The translations under genes and the position numbers were made by a program. From Alternaria dauci (Eukaryota > Ascomycota > Dothideomycetes > Pleosporales > Pleosporaceae): 64,000 bases of DNA. The notes beneath the pieces are model-generated. The model was not told the origin of the DNA and searched no databases. It worked only from the letters and a program-made list of their open reading frames with translations. Each line of letters starts with the position of its first letter. The stretch's first letter is position 1. This document shows positions 32,939 to 42,922 of the stretch, piece by piece. The DNA is taken from contig NC_091275.1 in assembly GCF_042100115.1 (NCBI RefSeq), positions 2,294,001-2,358,000 of the forward strand, in the 5' to 3' direction.

Positions 32939-35900
32939 CTTCAAAACGGCCTCCAATAATAACAAGAAGCGGAAGATCGTGGTCCCGCCAAAAGATTCGA
33001 CCAACGTCGACGGCAACCATTCACCGAATGTGGGAAGCGTCGGTGTAGGGTCCCCTCGCTCCTCCCCGGAACCTTCAGCGTCACCACCGCGCTATCTGCC
33101 ACCGCACCTGCACGACGAAGTCCTAGTCGACGCCCCCGACTCTGCAGGTCTTGCCGCAAGAGACAGCAACAACAATAATAATAACAACACGTACACGGGA
33201 GCAAGCTCACCCAGCGAGGCCTACGCCAATCTCACCCTCGACAGCCAAGAGGGCTCCTTCGCTGATCTCGACCGCATACGCACCGCCGAACAACACTCGC
33301 AGAGGCCTCCTCCACGGGCATCGTCACCCGCTAAGCGCCCCCATTCAGACATGGACGACAGGGCCGACGCCGACAGCACACGCACCAACGACGCGCCGTC
33401 GGGCTCCCGAGCCGGCAAGCCCCCAACCACAATCGCAGCGCAGCGCAGCGCGCGCGCAACTTCGGTCGAAATGGCCGATGCGCCCAACGGCAGCAGCCTC
33501 GACGGCCATGCCAACGCCTCTAATGGCGACGTGCCCAGCATCGACGAGCAGGTGACTCGCGTCATGGGCATGATGTCGACAGAGCCTCTGGTGGACCGGC
33601 AGGAGGGCTATGTGATCCCTGAGCGGTGGCTGGAGCGTGTCTGGGCAAGGACGTCGGAAAACATAAGCAGGCCAAACGACTTCAGCAAAGATGCAACCGA
33701 GGGTCCTGTCGGCCCGGTAGACAATTCGCATCTTGTCGACCCGGAGCTGATGCACGAGGACCTGGTCGACCAGCATGGAGAAGACTTTGTCCCGCTCAGC
33801 AAGGCGGCGACTCTGGGCCAAGATTTTGAGATTCTGCCCCGCAAAGCATGGGATTTGGTGCAAACCTGGTATGGGCTCGAGAAGTCAAGTCCCGTCATAC
33901 GGCGGTATGCCCACAATACAGTACCAGGAGGAGCCAGCGAAGAAATCTCTTACGAACTGCACCCTCCCATCTTCACAATTCGAAAAGTGCGAAAATCTCC
34001 AACTGCCACCGACAACGTCAAACCAGCCGTAAAGCTTGTTGCGAGCAGATATGAGAGCTTCGTTGCCTTTGTTGAAGCTGCGAAAAAAGCCGCCGGTATC
34101 GACCTTGACAATAAAGTCCGTATTTGGCGGATACTCACGCCAGCTCCTACAGATCAGCCTCAGCTATCGCAACCCTCCGGTATATTGACACCTGACGCGT
34201 CCCCTCGCAATGGATCTCCCATTGCGCCAGCACCAGCCCAGCGGCCTTCGCTTGTCATGGGCGTTGAAAGTTTCAACGGGCTTACCTTTGGGTCGGAGCG
34301 TGAGCTAGTCACTGGTAAAGATGAGAAGGATAACGAGGCTTCTAACGAGGACCTCACTCTGGCTGATGCTGGTCTGACCCAGGACCAAACTATTGTACTT
34401 GAGGAACACGACGAAAAGGGCGAATACATAACGGACACCACCAAGGCGGCGTCCAAGAGCAAGTCCAGCGCTTTACTTGGCAAGAGCAACCCGAACAGCG
34501 GGAGGAGTACTCCAACAGGAGGCCCGGTAACGCGCGGAAGAAAGCAAAATGGCAAAGTTCGTGGCCATGTTGGGCTTACGAATCTCGGTAACACGTGCTA
34601 TATGAACTCCGCTCTCCAATGTCTACGGAGCGTCGAGGAGCTGAGCATGTACTTCCTGAGCAACAAATGGAAGGACGAGGTCAATGTGGACAACCCCATC
34701 GGTTTCAAAGGCGTCATTGCCAAGTCATACGCCGGGCTATTGAGCTCTATCTACGGCTTTGACAACAATTCCTCCGTCTCGCCCAAGGACTTCAAGCTCA
34801 AGCTAGGCAGGGCTAACCCAATGTTTTCTGGTTATGGGCAACAGGACTCTCAAGAGTTTGTCAGCTGGCTGGTGGACGCGCTCCATGAGGATCTCAATCG
34901 TATAGTCAAGAAGCCGTACCTAGAGAATCCCGACTCTGACGACAATACCTTCCGTGACCCAGAGGCAGTCAAGCGGCTTGGTGAGATTTATAGGAAGAAC
35001 TACTGGGCGCGTAACAACTCCGTAGCCATGGACTTGTTCAATGGATTCTACAAGAACACCATGGTGTGCCCGGATTGCGGGAAAGTCAGCATCACTTTCG
35101 ATCCATATAGTCAGCTTACCTTGCAGCTCCCGGTAGAGCAATCTTGGTCTCATACCATCACCTATGTGCCACTGGCTGGCAAGCCCGTCCAGATCGAGCT
35201 TGACATGGACAAGAACACCACAATCAAAGCTGTCAAAGAGTTTGTCGGCAAACGCGGCGGTGGGGTTCCAGCCAACCGTATAATGGCATCAGAGGTCTAC
35301 AGTCACAAATACTACCGTCACTTGGACGACGCTTCCACAATAGCCGAGTCGAACATTGGTGCACGAGACGACATCTATTTTTATGAATTGGAAATGGCGC
35401 CCAGCAACTGGCCAGTTCCTAAGAAGAAGGGTTCAAAGTATCGTGTGATGCTTTCACAGTCCTCAGATGAGGAGATTCCGGAGACAGTTTCGCCGCTCCA
35501 TGACCGCGTCGTATTCCCAATGTTTCACCGAATACCCAGCCAGTCTACATACAGGGCGACAGGTCAGTCTATGGCATTGTGGCCTAGCTTTATCGTCCTC
35601 ACCAGGGAGGAAGCGAAAGACTATGACACAATCCTCCGGAAGGTTTTGGCTAGGGTTGCTGGAATGACCACTCGACCGATCCTCAGTGAGCTTAGTGGAC
35701 AAGACCAATCGCGTCCCGGATCTGATGTTGTGCTGACAACAGAAGAGGACGCATCGCCAAACGATCCCCAAGTCAAAGATGGATCTGTTGAAGGCGAGGA
35801 CATGGTTGAGGTTACAATGACAGATGCGAAGGATACACCTGTTGCTCAAGCTAACGAAGTTGATGAAATTCCCGAAATTCTTCGACCGGGCAGCTACATC

Positions 35901-37758
35901 CATCCAGAATTCAGGTACGTAGAAGACGCCTGTTTCAAGGTTTGGTAGCGCGAAAATTGGCACTTCCTGCAAAGCCACTCGAGGGTTTGCAACATTAAAC
36001 TAACGTGGCCCAGGAATCTGTTCGAGATGAAGCATACGAGAAAGAGCTCCGAGGTCGTCACCACTGGCTGGAGTACCGTCGATTATTCAAAACCACTTGA
36101 GCCCATTTCGAAACGCATCAAGCTACCGCCATCTCGAGAGGAATCTGTACAGTCGTCCGCTGCTGGAAGCGAGACCACCTCCAGCGATGAAGACGAGGAT
36201 GCGTCCCAGTCCACGATCGTTGATGCAGATGCAGTGATCGATGCAGCCAATGTGAGTAGCGATGAGGAAATGCAGTCAATTGAGCCAGAAGCGCCAGAGT
36301 TCGCCCGGTCTGGTCGTCAGAACAAAAAGAAGAGCAAGAAAGCACGCAAGCACGAGCGCAAGATGGAGCGAAAACACAAAGGCAACAAGAACTTCAAGAA
36401 CAAGAAAGCAGGCAAAGTCCCAGACCAACCAAACTATCCCGATGATCCTGAAGACGAGTCTGACGAGAGACTGCTTCGAATGGGCGAGGCCCTTGTCCTT
36501 GACTGGGATTCCAAAGCTTACGACGCTCTGTTTGGAGCCACAACAGCGGAGGATCCTAGGGGCGCAGACACAATGAAGTCTATTCAACTCCTCGACGACC
36601 CAGAGCTTCAGGAGAAAAAAGAGAAGCGTGCTGCCCGCCGGAAGCATGGCATCAATCTTGATGAGTGTTTTAATGAATCCTCCAAGAGCGAAGTGCTCTC
36701 CGAAGACAACGCGTGGTATTGCAGCCGCTGCAAGGAAAGGCGTAGGGCAACAAAGACGCTTGAGATCTGGACCGTTCCCGATATTCTCATCATACATCTC
36801 AAGCGCTTCAGTGGAGCGAGGAATTTCCGAGACAAGATTGAGGATCTGGTCGACTTCCCCATAGAGGGACTAGACTTGTCTGGCAAAGTCGGCTTCTCTG
36901 AGGGCAAGGATCTCACGTATGACCTCTTTGCTGTCGACAATCACTTCGGTGGACTTGGGGGCGGTCATTACACAGCCACTGCGCAAAACTTCTTCGACAA
37001 GCAGTGGTACGACTACAACGGTAAGCCCAGCCTCTTGCTTCTTGAATATCGCTACGTCCATGCTAACTTGTGCAGATTCAATAGTGACCAAATGCGAATC
37101 CGGCCGGAAAGCTGTATCAAGATCGGCCTACCTTCTCTTCTACCGACGCCGTTCGCCTGTCCCTTTAGGCCCTCCCTCCCTTCAGCAGATTGTGTCCGCC
37201 GACATCAGCAACCCCGACTCTGACGAGGATAATGACACGGAACTTCGCTCCCGCTCACCGGCGGGAAACGGCTTGCGCCTCGGCGATTCGTCCCGCAATG
37301 GGTCGTCGAGCGCTGGCGCAGTCGCAGCGGGAGCCGTAGCCCTGCACGCGGGTGGTTATCCGCGCTCAGCAGCCGCGAACCTTCCAAAGAACGGAGTCGC
37401 AGCCGCGAGCCCGAGTGATGATGAGGAGCTACCGGCCTATGGCGGCGATGAGGGTTATGCTGACGATGTCCCTTACAACACCAACACCAACGTCTGGGAC
37501 GAGGCTGACCAGCCGGTCTGGAGCTTCAACAGCCTCAACAGCACGGGTCTGGGTGGTCGCAATGACTCCGATGACGACGGCATCGCATCCGATGCTGGCG
37601 CTTTGGGTTCAGAGACTGATGACGTTGGCTTGAACAACAGGCTGATGGAGGACTTTGGTGACGACGGCCCCGGAAAGAGTGGCTGGAGTGGTGTCGGCAC
37701 GCCTGTTACACATCCAGACGACGAAGTAGCTGAAATAAGGCTAGTGGGTGATGAGTAA
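32939..37758 (+). CDS. Ubiquitin carboxyl-terminal hydrolase, DUSP-USP type (UBP12-like)
   Basis: Internal and 3' exons are 32939-35914, 36014-37020 and 37076-37758 (introns 99 and 55 bp), about 1,555 residues. The 5' end is unresolved: an acceptor CAG at 32938 fits, but no convincing initiator exon is seen and the first in-frame ATG is only at 33351. After a disordered N-terminus with an Asn7 run comes a DUSP domain (YVIPERWLERVW ... YGLEKSSPVIRRY), a Ubl-like part, and the peptidase C19 core with GLTNLGNTCYMNSALQCL (catalytic Cys) and GGLGGGHYTATAQN (catalytic His). An acidic/Lys-rich insertion (KKSKKARKHERKMERK) separates the two halves, and CSRCK-type cysteines suggest the zinc finger of this group. 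It removes ubiquitin from protein substrates. The closest known type is yeast Ubp12 / human USP4/15. Confidence 0.88.
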
Positions 37759-38335
37759 GAACAGGTGAAGGAACCAGAAGACGCCTGAGGCTTCGTATAC
37801 CTCAATGGCAAGATACTTGTATCATTCGCTCTCAGTGTACAGGTCGCTTTCATGGCCTTGGCGATGGAAAAAAGGCGCTTTGAGATTAGACGGATATGAT
37901 TGATGAGGAGGTTCTGCATGACGATGAAGGTAGATGAATTGGACGGGATGATGAAAGGTGTGTGAGGTTTATCCTCGGGGCGTTTTGCAAACACAAAGCA
38001 TTCGTAGGCGCATTCATAGGCGTATTATTGAAGACCTTGCATCGCTCGCCATGTTCTTGTTTTACTTGTCGCACCAAATTGGCTTGTTCTTTCTGAATTC
38101 TTGCCCCAACTGTCAGACACTATGGTGAAAGTTATATGCGGATTCTTCCATTACGATGTCAATGGACAAGCGGTCGTGGGTACTTATGGAGGTTGTAAGG
38201 CACTCGTTCATCAGAGCAAAGCAAGGTACAAATCTACTAGGGCGTCAGGGGTGTAGTTCGTAGCCATTAATCTCTTTCCTCATTATTACCTGTTTCTACC
38301 GAGGGCTCTACAGACTGCTTAGTTGAAGATTGGCT
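37759..38335. other. Intergenic, convergent
   Basis: 577 bp between converging genes; should hold both 3' UTRs. Nothing else recognised. Confidence 0.4.
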
Positions 38336-39441
38336 TCAAAGGACTGCGAAAGCACTGCAATATGACACACTACTATCCTTTACTCCCTCCACCAAACTGC
38401 TCCTCTCGTACCGCACGAACTTGAACTTGCCCCTGCCTTCACCCAACCCACCTGCCTTCTCTACCGCAGCCATGAAAAGACCAATCGGGTGCCTTCCACA
38501 CACAGTGTTGCCAGTCTTCCTAAGCTGATCCAAGAACTGCTTGTGCGACCCACTCTCCACCGCGTCGATACTCTCATGGTCGACAGCAGCAATACTTTCG
38601 TGTATGGGGTAGTCGCTTGGCACGCGGGAGCTTGATCGAAGCTGAGTTGCTGCTGAGCCGTCAGGAGGCTGGTAGTACGTGTATCGAAAGCGGGAGCCCC
38701 AGTGACAGAAATCAGATGAGATGACGAAGACGTTGGTGGGTTCGGAGAGGTATGGTGCGAGGAGGGAGCCGTAGTGGGCTTCGGCGGCTGCATCGGTGTT
38801 GCCGACCATGATGGGGACTAGAGGCACAGATGCCGAGTCATTCTGGAAGCTCCTATTCTGCAGTGAGAGCATCTTGTAGATGTAGGGGAGATGCATCTCC
38901 AGGCTATGCTCGTCCTCGTCTACCCTCTTCGACATTGTCTCCAGGCCCCATTGTTTTTGTATCTCATCTACTAGCTCGGTGTCTATGGTGAGGTCACCGA
39001 GAGGTGTCTGGTACTTGTCGCAGCCTGTCGTTGCGGCGCCTGTCAGGTAGTAGTGGTGAGAGGGGCCGAGGAGGAAGACGCGTTTACTACAAGCAATCAG
39101 TGCGGAACTCTGACCGTCTTTTTGACTACAATTGACTCACGCATTCGCCCAGTCGACGCTCTTGTAGGCCCATGCTGCAGCAGGACCTGAGTACGAGTAT
39201 CCGGCATGCCTGCACGTCCATGAGCCTCGTCATCTCTGTAGCGTCTGCAGGGCACGTACGGGGCAATGATGGCTCGCGCATGTGGTGTCGGTATCGAGAC
39301 GCCGCCCTGTTGTGAGGAAGCGGAGCCTATGGGCGTTGTGGAATAGGGGACCTCGCCGAGCCAGCCGTCGAGTTGCTGCGATAGAAGTTGTTTGTCGTCT
39401 GTGTACCAGGAACCGGCGTGGGTGGCTTTGCGAGTGACCAT
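38336..39441 (-). CDS. MEMO family protein (MHO1-like)
   Basis: Exons 39441-39260, 39209-39141 and 39086-38336 (introns 50 and 54 bp) give 333 residues, close to the family's ~300. Starts MVTRKATHAGSWY, the conserved MEMO opening (HAGSWY). Metal-site and pocket residues follow: APHAGYSYSG (made by joining exons 1 and 2), FLLGPSHHYY, EHSLEMHLPY and SSDFCHWG. MEMO proteins share the fold of non-haem iron dioxygenases and bind copper or iron; they influence redox balance, cell motility in animals and filamentous growth in yeast (Mho1). Its start is 523 bp from the divergent gene at 39965. Confidence 0.93.
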
Positions 39442-39964
39442 GTTGGGTTTCAGGGATGATGCTGTCGAGCGGAATGCTCTACTGAGTCTCTAGGGTGCTG
39501 TTATCGTGATGTCGTATGAGCTGGTTGGTGTTGGTGTGTGAGGGGTGGTGGGGTAAAGGCGAGCTTCACCCTTTGTATGACCGACGTAATGCCTTCAGCT
39601 CCATGGCTTTCTACGGTAGCCAGCTGCGTCCAGCCAGCCTGATTATCGTAATGGCCGACTAGACCCGAGACATTGTGTCCGTCAGATGGAATCCTGTGCT
39701 CATCGAGTCACGTGTGGTCGTTCCCGTCGGATCTTCTTTCGGGTAGTGAGTGATGCTATGCGATCCCGACACGCCATCACGCGACGCGCTCGCGCTGACA
39801 GTTCGCGTCTCCCAGGCCAACCGCTTTACATCATCACTCCCCGTTTCATCCCATCTCGCCTTCCCTCATTTGCACACAACCTTGCCAACCCATAAACACC
39901 TGATTACTATTTTGGTATACCCCAAACAATACCCCATCATTCAGCAGCACTGAACACGACAGTC
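39442..39964. other. Bidirectional promoter region
   Basis: 523 bp between divergent start codons, with a C/A-rich leader directly before 39965. No TATA box is obvious. Nothing else recognised. Confidence 0.4.
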
Positions 39965-40705
39965 ATGGGTCTCAAGCGCAAGCACACCTCTGACGACTCG
40001 CCGCTCTCCGCCTCCAGCTTCGGCTCCGTCTCAACAACAGACACGCAACCACCAATGTCCTTCTCCAACGGCTACGACAGGACCATGGAAGTAGACGCGC
40101 CAACAAACTTGAGAACCAACGCGTGGGACTTTATGAGCGCAAGCCGAGTCAAAAGCAGCGACTGGGGTAACCGCACGCGCAAGCGGGTCCGCGACAACAG
40201 ACCCGATGAGCGAGTGATACATGGTATGACTTGCACGCTGCATCTGCCAGTTTTGCACAATGCTAATCCCATGCCAGAGAATACGCTGAACATGCTCTTC
40301 GCCGCGCAACGCAACCACCCCGACGCCTCACCTATCCCTTCCGACCCCCTTCCAATACATCCACAACCCAATACAATCCCATTGAAGCCGCAAAAGTCTA
40401 CGCTGCATTCTTTCTGGAAAGAGCTGCCTGCGCCGCCTGTTCAGCCCATCTTCTCCATGCCTGTACAGCAGGAGCAGACTTCCTCGCAACTGCCTCGGTG
40501 CGAAGATTGCGATACATTGCTGCAGAGTGACGGGGATGGTATGGATATAGACATGGACATGGATATGGGAGGGGCTGTGGAGCATAGTCCTTTCGCGTGC
40601 AGTGATTGTGGGAGGAATGTATGTGGGACTTGTGCAGTGGTGTCTTCAGCAAGACACTGCTTGCAGTGCGCAACCAGTGGGAGAAATTCGAGAACGTGGT
40701 GGTAA
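39965..40705 (+). CDS. Hypothetical protein with C-terminal Cys cluster
   Basis: Exons 39965-40223 and 40278-40705 give 228 residues; the 54 bp intron has no stop and a good branch site (GCTAATC), so the unspliced frame (246 aa) is also open. The N-terminus is basic (MGLKRKHTSDD) and includes a second basic patch (NRTRKRVRDNRP), suggesting nuclear location. The middle is Pro-rich. Near the C-terminus come CEDCD, an acidic repeat (GMDIDMDMDMGG), and a zinc-ribbon-like CSDCGRNVCGTCAVVSSARHC-x2-C, where four CxxC-type pairs could bind zinc. I do not recognise the family. A regulator or adaptor with a degenerate zinc domain is plausible. Confidence 0.75.
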   Translation: MGLKRKHTSDDSPLSASSFGSVSTTDTQPPMSFSNGYDRTMEVDAPTNLRTNAWDFMSASRVKSSDWGNRTRKRVRDNRPDERVIHGMTCTLHLPVLHNANPMPENTLNMLFAAQRNHPDASPIPSDPLPIHPQPNTIPLKPQKSTLHSFWKELPAPPVQPIFSMPVQQEQTSSQLPRCEDCDTLLQSDGDGMDIDMDMDMGGAVEHSPFACSDCGRNVCGTCAVVSSARHCLQCATSGRNSRTWW

Positions 40706-41694
40706 GCCGCGAGTGAGCTTCTGGTGGTGTTTGCGAAAGGTATATATTGTAATAGCGTGTATCATGACGATTGGTGGTTAGCAAGATATCCCGGCATTAT
40801 TAAATAGCGAGGCGCAATGGTATCAAGGGAGGAATCAAATGGACATTTAAATCATGGTAACATACCCAGCTTATATTTAAACCAATTCCTAAATTCGCGC
40901 ACACTACATTACTCTTGCCTACATGTGCCGTGCAAAAAGAAGCTGGGTAATTCGCTGTCAACGACAAGGCAAATTACGAGTGTGTGCATTGTGGAAGCAT
41001 ATGGGGACTGCCCAACAAAAAAAGAATGTCAGGTCGTGCCCGGGTTCTTCTCAATGTTAGGAAAGGCTCTTGAAATCAATTTCAGGAATATGTCTCACCG
41101 AACCGGGGTTATCAGAAATTTGAATGAAGTCAAAATCTGAAGTGATAACCACTACCTGGAATCGAATGAGCGTATGCTTTAGAACGCTGTAGTCGAAGGT
41201 GAACGTACACTACACAACCTATGGATGCTTGAAATGGTGCAATATGACAAATTTTTCGGTCAATGCATTTATATCGCTACCAGTTTCCAGCCAGTAACGC
41301 ATCAAAATCATGTTCAATCTGATCAAATCCATCCATTCCAAGGGGGCAGCTCTCGCAGAACCATGACGATTAGACTTGTGCAAGCTCACAAGATGGTGGG
41401 GCCTCTGGTTCGCAAAACGCAAAAAAGAGGGGTTTAATTCACCGATTTCGGCAAAGTCCAACAACGTTTCCAGCACCACGCAACCATCTGTAGAGTATGC
41501 AGAACATACAAAAAGAGCTATACAGATGTATGATTAGTATAGCAGAAGGAGACAGTAATTCAACCATGGCAAAAAGAGTTGTTGGGCGTTCAAAGTGGGG
41601 AAAACTTCAAAAATTCCGAAATGAGCTGCTGAAACGTTCAGGACACCCCCAGAGGACCCAAAAAACAGCAAAAAGATAGACGCTACTGCTCTTT
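40706..41694. other. Intergenic, 1 kb, AT-rich
   Basis: Between the Cys-cluster gene and tRNA-Val. Open frames (up to 107 codons) show no domain. No repeat of the MITE family noticed here. Confidence 0.4.
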
Positions 41695-41784
41695 ACGAGC
41701 GGGGAGGGTCGAACTCCCGACCTTCTGCGTATCTTTACATTTACTAATGTAAAGCAGACATCATAACCACTAGACTACGCTCGC
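41695..41784 (-). tRNA. tRNA-Val (anticodon UAC) with intron
   Basis: Acceptor GCGAGCG/CGCTCGT (first pair G-U), D arm beginning TAGTCTAGTGGTTATGAT, anticodon stem TCTGC/GCAGA, T arm GTCGGGAGTTCGACCCTCC. After an 18-nt intron just 3' of the anticodon is removed, the loop is TTTACAC, identical to the known yeast-type tRNA-Val(UAC) loop. 90 nt in the genome, 72 nt mature. It sits ~125 bp before the first MITE-like repeat. Confidence 0.88.
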
Positions 41785-41908
41785 TTGAGTTGCTTGATGG
41801 GAAAAACTGGAAACATTGATAATATGTCCTTGAGAAATTGCGACATGCGACTCGGATTGACATGCGGGTGTGGGTCGTAGGCGAAGACGGCTGGCGGAAT
41901 GAAACTAC

Positions 41909-42095
41909 GCCACCTTTACAAGGGATAAATTGAACATCCTACTACGCAGCTACAGAGAAAGATTAATCCTCTCTTGTATTGCAATACCCATCCTAGGCAA
42001 CTACAGGGAGAGCAGTTGATCCCCCTTGTACGGCGATACTCTATCTAGGCAAAGACAGGGTGCCCAGGTGGTGTTCGATCTTTCGGTTGTATGGC
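41909..42095. mobile_element. MITE-like element, copy A (full length)
   Basis: 187 bp. The left end GCCACCTTTACAAGGGATAA and right end ...TTTCGGTTGTATGGC are inverted versions of each other in the form shown more cleanly by the copy at 50297-50423. Inside are three head-to-tail units of about 52 bp, each with a CTAGGCAACTACAGGGAG-like core and a CTTGTAxxGCxATAC start. No coding capacity. No clear target-site duplication by eye. Confidence 0.65.
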
Positions 42096-42393
42096 CTGTA
42101 ACTTTACAGCGGGCTCAGTGGGGGCAGTATCAGAAATCCTTTCTCACCGTGGCGTCTGAGTTACCACGACCAGGCAGCGACCGAGGGAATGATGTTTAGT
42201 TGTTATCGATTTTCCTGATCTTCATCGGCCTACATTTGCGCCAGGCAACTGATCAACCCGTAGACCACTGAAATTTCGTGTACGACTAGACCGACCAACG
42301 AATTCGACGCTATATCTGCAGCAGAGATTGCTAAGAATAATTGTGGCGTGTACCAGATGTCAAGCGTCTGCCCTCGCGCATTCACCACGCTAA

Positions 42394-42505
42394 AGAAGGG
42401 AAAAATCGAACGCCACTCTTGTAGTCGCCTAGATAGAGTATCGCTATACAAGGAAACCAACTGCTCTCTCTGTAGTCGCCTAGTGGGGTGTTCGATTTTT
42501 CCCTT
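42394..42505. mobile_element. MITE-like element, copy E (short)
   Basis: 112 bp with ends GAAGGGAAAAATCGAAC and its inverted complement; inside, AGTCGCCTAG blocks and the GAGTATCGCTATACAAGG block of the same family in reverse orientation. It lies 418 bp upstream of the HET-NACHT start. The motif CGCTAA occurs directly outside both ends, but may be a decayed part of the terminus rather than a target-site duplication. Confidence 0.6.
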
Positions 42506-42922
42506 CGCTAATAGTGATGCAGGGTGGCTGAGCGCTCTGCCATTCTGCTTGTAGCGCCAACGAGTCCACCTGGGCATTTATCGTCTTTGTGATGCCGCCT
42601 ACAACGCTGCAGGATAGCCTTGCGGCTGTTATCATGCGCGCACGTTTAGCCACGCCTTCCCCGCCTTCAGCCTGATGCGACGTCGTCACCACACCGAGAA
42701 CGCAGCAACAAACACTACCTCTAGGTCCAACACTGTCGCAGCCTGCAGCTTGCAGTCTGCTATAGACCTGTCTACTTTAGTACTGTACTAGCTTTTCATT
42801 CTCCCTTTTGTGAACTGACCTGGAAAGGGAGCAGGAAAGCTGGTTACTGCACTCCCATCAGGCTGCCGTGTTAAGCCTTGGCTTATTCCTACCGCGCGGC
42901 CACCACACAACCACACGAGTTG

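Noticed and set aside
41909..42095. CRISPR-like array because of regular ~52 bp units
   Set aside because: Units are similar along their whole length with no unique spacers, the ends are inverted repeats, and the genome is fungal.
42388..42511. CGCTAA on both sides of copy E as a target-site duplication
   Set aside because: On the left it aligns with the diverged GCCATA terminus of the family, so it may be part of the element; not reliable.
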